Under the pieces are notes generated by a model. That model saw only the letters and a list, made by a program, of their open reading frames with translations, was not told the origin of the DNA and ran no database searches. Both the position numbers and the translations under genes were made by a program. From Planctomycetales bacterium (GTDB lineage Bacteria; Planctomycetota; Planctomycetia; Pirellulales; Pirellulaceae): 40,487 nt of DNA. The stretch is taken from the NCBI GenBank assembly GCA_020426845.1, contig JAGQPF010000244.1, forward strand, positions 1 through 40,487, in the 5' to 3' direction. How positions within the stretch are numbered: the stretch's first letter is position 1; every line of letters starts with the position of its first letter. Below are positions 9,101 through 16,701 of this stretch, in pieces.

Positions 9101-9906
9101 GCGCCGACGCTGTGAAGGAGCTCGATCCCAAACATATTGTCAAGGCTGGTGGTGCCGGTGAGCGTCGCCTGCAGTTCGCTAAGCGAGATGGGGCGGAGCC
9201 TGCCTTGGGTTTCCACGCGGACCTTGGCTAGGGCGCTGCGCCGTGTTCCCACCAATGCTGGCAGAACGAACGGAACTTGCTCGATGGCAACGATTTTTTG
9301 TGGCTGGGGCAGGCCGATGCTCACATCGTCGATCAGCACCCCGGTTTCCGCCGGGCTGGTCACCGAGAACCTCAGTCGCTTGATGCCACGATCCTGAAGC
9401 GGGATATGCACTTCGGAAAGGAACGCGCGGCCGACTCGAATCGCTCCGTCGCCGTTGTAGATCTCGCGCCAACCATCCCCAAGGTCTTGTTCGATGCGAA
9501 AGGAAAACGGAGCGCGCTTGGTCCAGCGTTCGGCCCAGAAGCTGAGCTCACTTTCCGGGGCCACGGGCTTGCTCAGCTCCAGCACCACCGACGACTTGTC
9601 GCCACCGGTGATGTGCAGACACTGGTCGCCCGACTTCGCATGGCGAGCGTCGACGGTGGCGGCGCCGGATTCGGTGGACCACTTGCCCAGTGCCGTATCG
9701 AGCGACTTGAAAGATCCGGCAGGCGCGTCCTCGAAGCTGACGATCGACTCGTGGCCCGGTTCAGCGGCTTGCGCTGGGGAAGAGGCGATTAGCCCGATCG
9801 GCGCGAACAGCGCGAGCGACGGGATGGACGTCAACAGGCTGGCCGAAATCGCCGTGCTGGACCAAGCGACCTTGAGGAATCGCGTCATTGTTTGTCGAAA
9901 TGCCAT
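6178..9906 (-). CDS. Secreted bifunctional exo-sialidase (BNR) / sialate O-acetylesterase fusion
   Basis: The 1242-aa exported protein has a hydrophobic signal region ending near residue 48 (AQAAEP). Residues 55-200 look like a beta-sandwich, possibly carbohydrate-binding. Residues 205-345 resemble a sialidase N-terminal associated domain. The sialidase propeller (about 350-705) has YRIP (R368), the GDIDVG acid/base Asp region (395-399), five Asp boxes (such as STDGGRTW and SKDHGKTW), E561, R577 in NCRYNR, an Arg near 641-643 and the Tyr of GGYSCM (Y675). A Pro/Thr-rich linker (705-745) leads to a SASA/SIAE esterase (746-1242) with GQSNMEW (S836), GAIWYQGESN and H1104. The residue two before that His is Asn; the stand-alone paralogue at 27220 has Asp. 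The start at 9906 overlaps the upstream sulfatase by 22 bp. ATG at 9888 would form an ATGA overlap and is a good alternative. Confidence 0.9.
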   Translation of the reverse strand: MAFRQTMTRFLKVAWSSTAISASLLTSIPSLALFAPIGLIASSPAQAAEPGHESIVSFEDAPAGSFKSLDTALGKWSTESGAATVDARHAKSGDQCLHITGGDKSSVVLELSKPVAPESELSFWAERWTKRAPFSFRIEQDLGDGWREIYNGDGAIRVGRAFLSEVHIPLQDRGIKRLRFSVTSPAETGVLIDDVSIGLPQPQKIVAIEQVPFVLPALVGTRRSALAKVRVETQGRLRPISLSELQATLTGTTSLDNMFGIELLHSVGANSQLANSKQLVTVDSPKSTSQVVELKLSPDAPPLAEGVNYFWIACSLHPDANVDHRVGADCTELRFSNGQTVDLKPITSAQRIGVAVRQGGDDGAHTYRIPGLATTNRGTLIGVYDVRRRGGGDLPGDIDVGMSRSTDGGRTWQPMQIIMDMGSDPAWRYDGIGDPAVLVDRETGTIWVAATWSHGNRSWHGSGPGLKPEETGQLMLVRSDDEGQTWSQPINITAQVKRPEWCFLLQGPGKGITMRDGTLVFAAQYQDPPSGNRLPHSTIIYSKDHGKTWRAGNGAYDDTTEAQVVEVEPGVLMLNCRYNRKAARVVMTTKDLGQTWQKHSTSERALIEPGACMASLIDIGREGEKLSVDNWLLFSNPDSVRGRHHLTIKASPDRGETWPKQHRLLLDEGISGGYSCMALIDSRTVGILYEGSQAHMTFLRIPLSELTKNREQRPKTSGPAVPKGQGETTTPETANRPPQADPNALHLPRIFGHHMVLQADAPIPVWGRAKPGQTVEITLGDKSMSAVANAHGEWQLRLAARPANATPDTLRVRAGSDSMEFHDVLIGEVWVCAGQSNMEWPLAKSDDGAAELRNADHPAIRLYHCTPAARGGGGAWTPQQLRRMTPEAFFEANWQAASADAAGQFSAVAWHFGRTLHRDLKVPIGLISLAVGGSPAEAWIPAESLDGNDSLRELIEGNWLDNPRLGDFCRTRGEENLLPAIQSGDDVLSDTMGPNHPFKPGFLWSAGVEPLIPFGIRGAIWYQGESNAESVARVRDHSQLFPLLVTQWRQRWGQGDFPFLYVQLPALNRPEWPAFREGQRRLLSELEQLGMAITIDTGHPTNVHPTGKRPVGERLARWALGTTYANADRPRVYSGPLFRRAERKGNAIEVTFDHAGAGLKAADGAALCHFEVCGTDGVFRAATARIVATNIVAVSSEGVTAPRDVRYAWQPYPVPAVNLVNDAGLPASPFTSAGDFTIESKP

Positions 9907-11702
9907 GATCGCAAGTTCTCGTCTTGTTGATTGCGAAGCTCGATCGAGAGAATGTCTGCCCCGCGACCCGGCAGGACCAGCCGGAGATGAATCGCCACGC
10001 CGCGAGCGGGAATGGCGACACGATGTTCCTGAACGGATTCTGTGGCCTTGATATCGAACGAGGCTGTCTGTCCCGCAGGAAAGTCGCGCTGTCCATCCTC
10101 GCGCCAGGCGAGCGACGCCGCTCCGGGCCCGCGAGATCTCAGGCGAATGATTGCCTGCGAGTTGCGGGGAATCTTCAGGCCCGACGCGGCGATGAACGGT
10201 CGCTTGCCGCCAGTCGCTTGCACTCGCAATACGCCGCTGCCGATGGTGGCGGTGCCGTTGCGAGCGATCCAGCCCTGCGCGCCGTCATTCTCTTTCTCCT
10301 CGGTCCCTTTCGCGGGAATGGCGGGAACGCCATCTAGATAGTGAGCGAAGTACCGGGTCCAGGTGTCCGCCATCGGTTTGGTGGCCAGCCCCGGCGGCTC
10401 TAGTTCGCGGGACCAGGCCGAAAGTTTGGCCGCCAGTCGGCGCGCGACATCGGGGTGCTGTCGCAGCAGGTTGTGCTGCTCTTCCCGATCGGCATCCAGA
10501 TCAAACAGGTATTCGGAGTCGCCGCCCCAGAGATACTTCCATTTGCCTTCCCGAACTGCGGACTGCGCGATCCAACGCCAGTACAGCGTCTCGTGTGGCG
10601 CGTCCTTTCGTTCGCCGCGCAGGTAGGGCAACAGGTTGACTCCATCCAATTGCTCGTCGCGAGGTAATTGAGCGAGTTCGACGGCGGTTGCGGCCACATC
10701 CAGCGAGCTGACGGGCGAATCGAATTTCAGTCCCGGCGGGATCTTGCCCTTCCAATGTGCGACAAAAGGCACGCGAATGCCGCCTTCGGTCAGCATGCCT
10801 TTCTCGCCATTCAACGGCTCGTTCAGCGAGCCGTCCCAACCGGGGCCTCCACCGGGCGCATCCACCTTGTGGATCTTCAGAGGCGCTCCGTTGTCACCGA
10901 TGAGGAAAATCAAGGTCCTCTCCTCCAGGTTGAGTTCGCGCAGAGTGGCGACGATCTTTCCGACGCCGTCGTCGACGGCCGAGATCATGGCCAGGGCCTG
11001 GCGGCGTCGCTGAGGCATTGGTCCCGGGAATCGGTCGAGGTACTTCTGTGGCGCGTCCAGCGGGACATGCGGCGCCCGATACGCGCAATAGAAGAAGAAC
11101 GGCTCTTGGCGATGCCGGCGGATGAACGCGCAGGCCGCGGCCGTGTTCACGTCGAGATGGTATTGCCGAGAGTCCTCGGCGCCGCCCTCGCGGTCGGCGC
11201 CATCGAGCGTGAAATTCGCCCAGCCCGGGCGATTGGCGTGCTTGTAGTACACATCGTCGAAGCCGTGGTCGACAATCCGCTCGCCTGGCCCCAGGTGCCA
11301 CTTTCCTGTCATGCCCGTCGCGTAACCCGCCTGCTTCAGCCGTTCGGCGATCGTCTGCTGCGAGTCGAATCCAGTCAATGGCTCGCCGTTGCTTTCGACG
11401 CCGAAGCGATTCTGATAACAGCCCGTCAGCAGTCCCGCGCGGGAAGGGACGCATTGCGGCGCGGTGACATACCCCGAGGTCATTCGCGCGCCGCCGTTTG
11501 CCAACGCATCGATGTGGGGAGTGCGGATATCATCACGCACGTCTTGCGCTCCCAGGTCCGCGAAGCCGTGGTCGTCGGTGAATATCACGATGACGTTGGG
11601 CTTGGCTGGTTCTGCGGCCAGGCTCACGGCCGGCAACGCGACGAGGCACACCAACGTCGCGACGGAGCGAAAGTGGTGAGTGAAGAAGTGGATTGGCTTC
11701 AC
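9885..11702 (-). CDS. Cys-type sulfatase with C-terminal beta-sandwich extension
   Basis: This is a 605-aa arylsulfatase-superfamily enzyme that hydrolyses sulfate esters, probably on a glycan. A signal peptide ends near AVSLAAEP (about 31). The metal site starts with FTDDHGFADLG (D43, D44). The formylglycine motif is C84-V-P-S-R88, followed by AGLLTG, and GKWHLG supplies a catalytic Lys. The sulfatase core ends near residue 450. The remaining 150 or so residues form an Ala/Gly/Arg-rich beta-type domain, possibly carbohydrate-binding, which the neighbouring sulfatases lack. GTG at 11702 is the likely start because the nearby ATG (minus-strand ATG-TCG-TGA) leads straight to a stop. It lies 18 bp after the upstream sulfatase and overlaps the sialidase fusion downstream, so it is clearly in one operon. 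Confidence 0.92.
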   Translation of the reverse strand: MKPIHFFTHHFRSVATLVCLVALPAVSLAAEPAKPNVIVIFTDDHGFADLGAQDVRDDIRTPHIDALANGGARMTSGYVTAPQCVPSRAGLLTGCYQNRFGVESNGEPLTGFDSQQTIAERLKQAGYATGMTGKWHLGPGERIVDHGFDDVYYKHANRPGWANFTLDGADREGGAEDSRQYHLDVNTAAACAFIRRHRQEPFFFYCAYRAPHVPLDAPQKYLDRFPGPMPQRRRQALAMISAVDDGVGKIVATLRELNLEERTLIFLIGDNGAPLKIHKVDAPGGGPGWDGSLNEPLNGEKGMLTEGGIRVPFVAHWKGKIPPGLKFDSPVSSLDVAATAVELAQLPRDEQLDGVNLLPYLRGERKDAPHETLYWRWIAQSAVREGKWKYLWGGDSEYLFDLDADREEQHNLLRQHPDVARRLAAKLSAWSRELEPPGLATKPMADTWTRYFAHYLDGVPAIPAKGTEEKENDGAQGWIARNGTATIGSGVLRVQATGGKRPFIAASGLKIPRNSQAIIRLRSRGPGAASLAWREDGQRDFPAGQTASFDIKATESVQEHRVAIPARGVAIHLRLVLPGRGADILSIELRNQQDENLRSWHFDKQ

Positions 11703-11720
11703 GACATGCTCTCGGTGAGG

Positions 11721-13094
11721 TCACGGTTTGGCAGAGACGCGAGAGCGAGGTTGCCAGGGGATGGCGCCGCCGCGCTGGACTTGCACACGCAGCGCCGCTG
11801 ACAATTCGCGAAACTTGCCGCGGTTCGAACTGGCTAGATCTTTTTTCTCGAGTGGGTCTTCGGAGAGGTTGTAAAGCTCGAGCGGGGCAAACGGGCTGTT
11901 CTGCAGTAGCTTCCAATCGCCGCGCCGCATGGCGTTGATCGTTAGTCCGCCGTAACGATCGCCGCCTTCGCGGCGATGAAAGAACAGATCGCGAGTCGCA
12001 GGGCCATCGCCGCCCTGGAGCAACGGCAGAAGCGAGACGCCGTCAATCTCGTGCTCAACCTGCACGCCCGCCGCTTCGCAGATTGTCGGATAGAGATCCA
12101 TCGTCACGCAGCGGTCCGGAGTGAGGCGGCCCGAGGCAATCACGCCTGGCCAGACGGCGCACGCGGGCACTTTGATGCCGCCCTCGTACATGCTCTGCTT
12201 GCCGTCCCGAAGCTCGCCATTGTTGGCGCCGACTTCGATCTGACCGCCATTGTCGGACGTGAACAGAATCAACGTGTTCTTCGCCAGGCCGGTCTCTTCG
12301 AGTTTTCGCAGCACCTGCCCGATGCCGTCGTCCAGATGCTCGATCAAGGCGACCAGTTTCGCCCGGCGCTCCGTGATGCCCGGCTCGCGTTTGAGCACTT
12401 TGTCGAGCCACGACTGAGGAGGCTGAATCGGCGTGTGAGGCGCGTTGTAGGCGAGGTAGAGGAAGAAGGGGCGTTTGGCGCCAACCTGCTGTTGGATGTA
12501 GTCGCAAGACCACTGGGTGAACAGATCCGTCGCGTGCCCCTCGGGCTCGAGCACCTCGTCGTTCTTGCGCATGTAGTTGTTGTTGTGACGGCGATGGTGA
12601 TAGTAATCGTCCATCATGTCGCCGAGAAACCCGTGGAACAGGTCGAAGCCTCGGTCATGCGGCCGATCCGGACGCTCGAGGCCCAGGTGCCACTTGCCCA
12701 CGATCGCGGTGTGGTAGCCGGCCTGCTTGAGCATGGCCGGCAGCAGCACCGCGTCGTCCGCGAGGTCCCCCCAGCTGTTTTCCGCGTGCGTGCGAATGAC
12801 TCCCGGAACACCGACGAGCTCCGGATAGCGGCCCGTCATCAGCGAGGCTCGGCTCGGCGAGCAAACCGGGCAGTTGGCGTAGAAGTTGGAGAACACAAGA
12901 CCCTTAAGGGCCAACGCATCGATATTGGGCGAGCGGAGGTCCTTGGCGCCGTAGCTCGAAAGGTCTCCGTAGCCGAGGTCGTCGACCATGATCATCAAGA
13001 TGTTTGGGGCATCGGCCGCGTCACAGGGAGTCTTGGCGGCGGCCAATCCAATGGCCAACAGGCAGAGGAGCGGGAGTTGTGGCTTGATGATCAT
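11721..13094 (-). CDS. Cys-type sulfatase
   Basis: This is a 457-aa secreted sulfatase with a signal peptide ending near residue 24-27. The metal motif is MVDDLGYGDLSSYG (D38, D39), and the formylglycine motif is C78-S-P-S-R82, followed by ASLMTGRYPE. GKWHLGLERP and FTSDNGG are the Lys and second metal-ligand motifs. It resembles the N-acetylgalactosamine-6-sulfatase/arylsulfatase A type, but the substrate cannot be set from sequence. It is the second gene of the minus-strand run: 105 bp follow the upstream sulfatase and 18 bp precede the next. Maturation needs a formylglycine-generating enzyme, and no clearly active one lies in the window. Confidence 0.92.
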   Translation of the reverse strand: MIIKPQLPLLCLLAIGLAAAKTPCDAADAPNILMIMVDDLGYGDLSSYGAKDLRSPNIDALALKGLVFSNFYANCPVCSPSRASLMTGRYPELVGVPGVIRTHAENSWGDLADDAVLLPAMLKQAGYHTAIVGKWHLGLERPDRPHDRGFDLFHGFLGDMMDDYYHHRRHNNNYMRKNDEVLEPEGHATDLFTQWSCDYIQQQVGAKRPFFLYLAYNAPHTPIQPPQSWLDKVLKREPGITERRAKLVALIEHLDDGIGQVLRKLEETGLAKNTLILFTSDNGGQIEVGANNGELRDGKQSMYEGGIKVPACAVWPGVIASGRLTPDRCVTMDLYPTICEAAGVQVEHEIDGVSLLPLLQGGDGPATRDLFFHRREGGDRYGGLTINAMRRGDWKLLQNSPFAPLELYNLSEDPLEKKDLASSNRGKFRELSAALRVQVQRGGAIPWQPRSRVSAKP

Positions 13095-13199
13095 GTACTC
13101 TATGAACGCTTTAGAGGTTGCTCGTGGAGGCGATAAGATTCGGTCCGCGAAGAACGTCCTGTTGAAAGCGGCCGTTCGCGTTGCGGCCGTCGCGATGGC

Positions 13200-14594
13200 T
13201 TATCGCTTGACCAGCTGGTCCTCGGCCGGCTCGACGCCGTCCAAGTGTTGCTGACGAAGCTTGCCGATGGACTCCAGGACTTCCGAATGGTCTGCGGCGA
13301 CATCCCATTGTTCGGACGGGTCATGGCCCAGGTGGAACAGTAGCGGTGGATCGTGGACCACCGCTTCTTTTTGACCAACATAGGACGTCTTGGTTTTATA
13401 GTGTGCTTTGAACGAGCCTTGGCGCACGGCGTAGAGCTCCGAGCCGTGGTAGTAGAACATCTCGTTGCGCGGGCTGACTTGACCGTGGAACAGGACCGGT
13501 CCGAGGTCATAGCCGTCCAGCTTGCGATCGGCGGGCAGCTTCGCGCCGCTGATTGCGGCGAAAGTCGGCATCAAGTCGAGTGTGCTGCCCATGCCGCTAA
13601 CCACGCGCGGGCTGATCTTGCCGGGCCACCAGAAAATCGTTGGCTCCCGCATGCCGCCTTCCCACGTCGAGCCCTTGCCGTCACGCAGCAATCCGGCCGA
13701 TCCGCCATGGTCCTGGAAGCTCTTCCATGGCCCGTTGTCCGAAGTGAACACCACGAGTGTGTTCTCTGCCAGGTTCAGTTCTCGCAAAGTGCCGAGAATC
13801 TGTCCCACGGACCAGTCAATCTCCTCAACGACGTCGCCATAGAGCCCGCGTCGGCTGGCGCCAGAGAATTTCTCGGAGACGAACAGGGGCACATGCGGCA
13901 GGTTGTGAGCCAAATAGATAAAGAAGGGTTGGTCTTTGTTCTTGCGAATGAGCTGTTGCACCTCCTCCGTGTAACGTTTTGTGATGGTGTGCTGATTCGC
14001 GGGACGCTCGACAATCTCCATGTCGCGCATCAGCGGCACGTTCCAGTACTCGACTTGGGGCGACCAAAATCGCTGCTTGCGGGTGAGCTTGGCGGGTGCC
14101 GCGTCCATGTCATTGGAATAGGGAATGCCGAAGTAGCTGTCGTAGCCGTGGCTGGTGGGCAGATGAGGCTTCAAGTGGCCCAGGTGCCATTTGCCAACGC
14201 AGTGGGTGGCGTACCCGTGGTCCTTGAGCATCCGGCCGATGGTGATCTCGCTAGGCTGCAGTCCGCTCTTCGAGTCGGGAAACAGCACCCGCCGCTGGCC
14301 GGAGCACATGCCGTTGCGAATTGGGTATCGGCCGGTTTGCAGCGCGGCCCGGCTGGGAGTGCAAACACAGGCAGCGACATAGAATTCGGTCCATCGCTGC
14401 CCTTCGTGGGCCATCTGGTCCAGGTTCGGGGTGGCGATGGTCGGATGGCCGAAGCAGCCGAGGTCCCCGTAACCGAGGTCGTCACAGAAGATCACGACGA
14501 TGTTGGGGAGCTTTTCCGCGGCGGCGGCGCCGGGAAGCACGAATGCTGCCAACAGCAGCGGAAGCAGTGTTCGGCAGTGTCGGTAGTTTGTCAT
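13200..14594 (-). CDS. Cys-type sulfatase, first gene of the sialidase run
   Basis: This is a 464-aa secreted sulfatase. The reading frame is open back to 14696, but I chose ATG at 14594 because it puts a normal signal peptide (RTLLPLLLAAFVLPGAAAAE) at the N-terminus. The metal motif is FCDDLGYGDLGCFG (D38, D39), and the formylglycine motif is C78-T-P-S-R82, followed by AALQTGRYP. GKWHLGHLKP and FTSDNGPW complete the active site. It is probably the promoter-proximal gene of the five-gene run ending at 4936. The region to 14841 is shared with the divergent cytochrome/FGE-like gene, so the two may be co-regulated. Confidence 0.92.
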   Translation of the reverse strand: MTNYRHCRTLLPLLLAAFVLPGAAAAEKLPNIVVIFCDDLGYGDLGCFGHPTIATPNLDQMAHEGQRWTEFYVAACVCTPSRAALQTGRYPIRNGMCSGQRRVLFPDSKSGLQPSEITIGRMLKDHGYATHCVGKWHLGHLKPHLPTSHGYDSYFGIPYSNDMDAAPAKLTRKQRFWSPQVEYWNVPLMRDMEIVERPANQHTITKRYTEEVQQLIRKNKDQPFFIYLAHNLPHVPLFVSEKFSGASRRGLYGDVVEEIDWSVGQILGTLRELNLAENTLVVFTSDNGPWKSFQDHGGSAGLLRDGKGSTWEGGMREPTIFWWPGKISPRVVSGMGSTLDLMPTFAAISGAKLPADRKLDGYDLGPVLFHGQVSPRNEMFYYHGSELYAVRQGSFKAHYKTKTSYVGQKEAVVHDPPLLFHLGHDPSEQWDVAADHSEVLESIGKLRQQHLDGVEPAEDQLVKR

Positions 14595-14721
14595 GGCTGG
14601 GAACTGGACCCGTTTGGTGACGAGGGGACGAGAGAGCGGGCGAATTGGGACAGCTGGCAGAGCGGGCAGGCGGTGGAAATTCACCTGATCCGGCAATCGG
14701 CACGGCTGGGGGTGGGCTGAG

Positions 14722-14751
14722 TTGGCGAATCCCGCGACGAACGATTAGTAT
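14722..14751 (+). promoter_or_regulatory. Possible promoter in the divergent 14595-14841 region
   Basis: TTGGCG (14722-14727) and TAGTAT (14746-14751) are separated by 18 bp and precede the cytochrome/FGE-like gene by about 90 bp. The match is moderate. The AT-rich TAGTATAGAT stretch is the only such block in this 247-bp divergent intergenic region. I saw no clear partner promoter for the minus-strand sulfatase run. Confidence 0.25.
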
Positions 14752-14841
14752 AGATCGGATTGACGACGAGGGTTGTCACGCTCACACCTCCTCGCTCGAC
14801 CCCCCTCCTGCCTCTAAATAATTCCCTCCACGATCTTGCCC

Positions 14842-16611
14842 ATGACGTCCCGCCTCTTGGTCGCTCGGTGTCACTCCCCCGCAGAAGCGATTGTCTGCTT
14901 GTTGATGTTCGGCGCCCTCTGGGTCGGAGGCGGCGCCGCCCCGGCGGCGGCCGCTGAGCAGGTGGACTTCGCGCGGCAGATTCAACCGCTGTTGTCTTCG
15001 GCTTGCCTGCGATGTCACAACGAACAGAACGCGGAAGGCGGATTGCGGCTCGACTCCCGCGAAGCGCTGCTCAAGGGAGGCGAGCGCGGTCCGGCGGTGG
15101 TGCTGGGCAAGGCGAGCGACAGCCGCCTCGTGCAATTCGTGAAGTTGACGCCGGACGCCGATGAGTTTATGCCGCCTGCGGAGGCGCCGCTGGACTCCGC
15201 TCTGGTCGCCTTGCTTTCACAATGGATCGACGAAGGGGCAGCGTGGCCCGCGGGCATCGAGATGAAGCCACAGCCCCGCATCCACTTCGGGCGCCACATC
15301 CAGCCCCTGTTGGAAATGAACTGCGTTGGTTGTCATTCCAAACGGGAAAAGCACGATCCGGATGGCGGCCTGGACCTGACAACGCGTGAACTGGCAATGT
15401 CGAGCGAGGCGTTGATCCCGTTCGACGCCGGCAAGAGCCGATTGTTCGAGGTGACCACGTTGGCCGCCGACGCAGAAGAAGTAATGCCGCCCAAGTCGGC
15501 GGGCGGACCGCTCAAGCAGGCCGAGGTTGAGAAGCTGCGCGCGTGGATCGAGCAAGGCGCCTTGTGGCCAAAGGACGTGACGCTCAAGCAAAGGCCAAAA
15601 ATACAAGAGTGGGATCGCACGCCGGACACCATCGAGCTGCTCGAGAAGATTCACAAGCAGATTGTCGAGAAGTCCAATGGTGACGCCGCGGCGATGGCGG
15701 ACTATTCGTCCAAGGTGCCACGCACCGGCGCGGCATATCATATGGTGGCGTTAAAGGGCGGCGAGTTTCTGATGGGCAGCCCGCCGGACGAAGCCAAGCG
15801 TGAAGAGAACGAGGGCCCACAGGCCAAGGTGACCGTCTCGCCTTTCTGGATGGGCAAATTCGAGGTGACCTGGGACGAGTACGAGCCGTTTATGATCACG
15901 GCGGTCGATCGCGCCAAGCATGGTGGTCGAACCGACTTTGATCCCAAGCAACACGATATCGTCGATGCCGTGAGCCAGCCGACGCCTCCTTATACGGAGA
16001 TGAGCTTTGGCATGGGCCAGTTTGGCTATCCCGCAATCAGCATGACTCAGCACGCGGCGAACAAGTACTGCCAATGGCTCAGCGCTCAGACGGGCCATTT
16101 CTATCGTTTGCCCACGGAGGCTGAATGGGAGTACGCCTGTCGCGCCGGCACAACCACAGCCTACTCGTTCGGCGACGACCCCGCGAAGCTCGATGACTTC
16201 GCTTGGCACAAAAAGAACTCGGGCATGAAATATCAGAAGATCGGCACCCGCAAGCCGAACCCGTGGGGCCTGCACGACATGCACGGCAACGTCATGGAGT
16301 GGACGACGGACGCGTTTCTGCCCGACTACTTTGCCAAGCTCGAGCAAAAGCTAAACCCCAATTTTCGCCCGCAAACGCTGTATCCGCGTTCGGTCCGCGG
16401 CGGCAGCTGGTTCGATCCCCCGAATCAGCTGCGGTCCGCTTATCGGCGGGGATCCGACCCCAGCTGGAAGTTTACGGATCCCCAGCTGCCGAAGAGTATT
16501 TGGTATCATACCGACGCCCAATGGATCGGCTTCCGGATCGTCAGGCCGCTGAAGGTTCCGACGGTGGAGGAGCTTGACTATTACTGGAATAGCGCCGTGA
16601 ACAAGTTTTAG
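14842..16611 (+). CDS. Double PSCyt1 cytochrome c plus FGE/SUMF1-like domain protein
   Basis: The 589-aa exported protein starts at ATG 14842; a TTG six bases upstream is less likely. A signal peptide ends near residue 38. Two planctomycete cytochrome C domains follow, with haem motifs CLRCH (55-59) and CVGCH (161-165), each ending in an EFMPP or EVMPP segment that supplies a distal Met. Residues 297-570 are an FGE-sulfatase fold: GGEFLMGS, RLPTEAEWEYACRAG, PWGLHDMHGNVMEW, RGGSW and GFRIVRPL. True aerobic FGEs carry a copper-binding cysteine pair just after GGSF. Here the segment is GGSWFDPPNQLRSAYRR, with no Cys, so sulfatase activation is doubtful. Other uses of the fold are scaffold, binding or non-haem iron (EgtB/PvdO) roles. 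It is divergent from the sulfatase run and probably periplasmic. Confidence 0.88.
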   Translation: MTSRLLVARCHSPAEAIVCLLMFGALWVGGGAAPAAAAEQVDFARQIQPLLSSACLRCHNEQNAEGGLRLDSREALLKGGERGPAVVLGKASDSRLVQFVKLTPDADEFMPPAEAPLDSALVALLSQWIDEGAAWPAGIEMKPQPRIHFGRHIQPLLEMNCVGCHSKREKHDPDGGLDLTTRELAMSSEALIPFDAGKSRLFEVTTLAADAEEVMPPKSAGGPLKQAEVEKLRAWIEQGALWPKDVTLKQRPKIQEWDRTPDTIELLEKIHKQIVEKSNGDAAAMADYSSKVPRTGAAYHMVALKGGEFLMGSPPDEAKREENEGPQAKVTVSPFWMGKFEVTWDEYEPFMITAVDRAKHGGRTDFDPKQHDIVDAVSQPTPPYTEMSFGMGQFGYPAISMTQHAANKYCQWLSAQTGHFYRLPTEAEWEYACRAGTTTAYSFGDDPAKLDDFAWHKKNSGMKYQKIGTRKPNPWGLHDMHGNVMEWTTDAFLPDYFAKLEQKLNPNFRPQTLYPRSVRGGSWFDPPNQLRSAYRRGSDPSWKFTDPQLPKSIWYHTDAQWIGFRIVRPLKVPTVEELDYYWNSAVNKF

Positions 16612-16701
16612 GACGCCGTTGAAGAACGCTTACGGCCACCTTATCGGACCGATTCCCCGAATCACTTACTCTCCATTCCACCAATTTCGCGAGAGACACA
16701 C

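Noticed and set aside
11976-13136. Plus-strand open frame (386 codons) opposite the second sulfatase
   Set aside because: Antisense to a real gene, with low-complexity Arg/Val/Ala/Glu content.
13353-14720. Long plus-strand open frame (455 codons) opposite the first sulfatase
   Set aside because: The minus strand encodes an intact sulfatase with all motifs. The plus frame has no domain pattern or signal.
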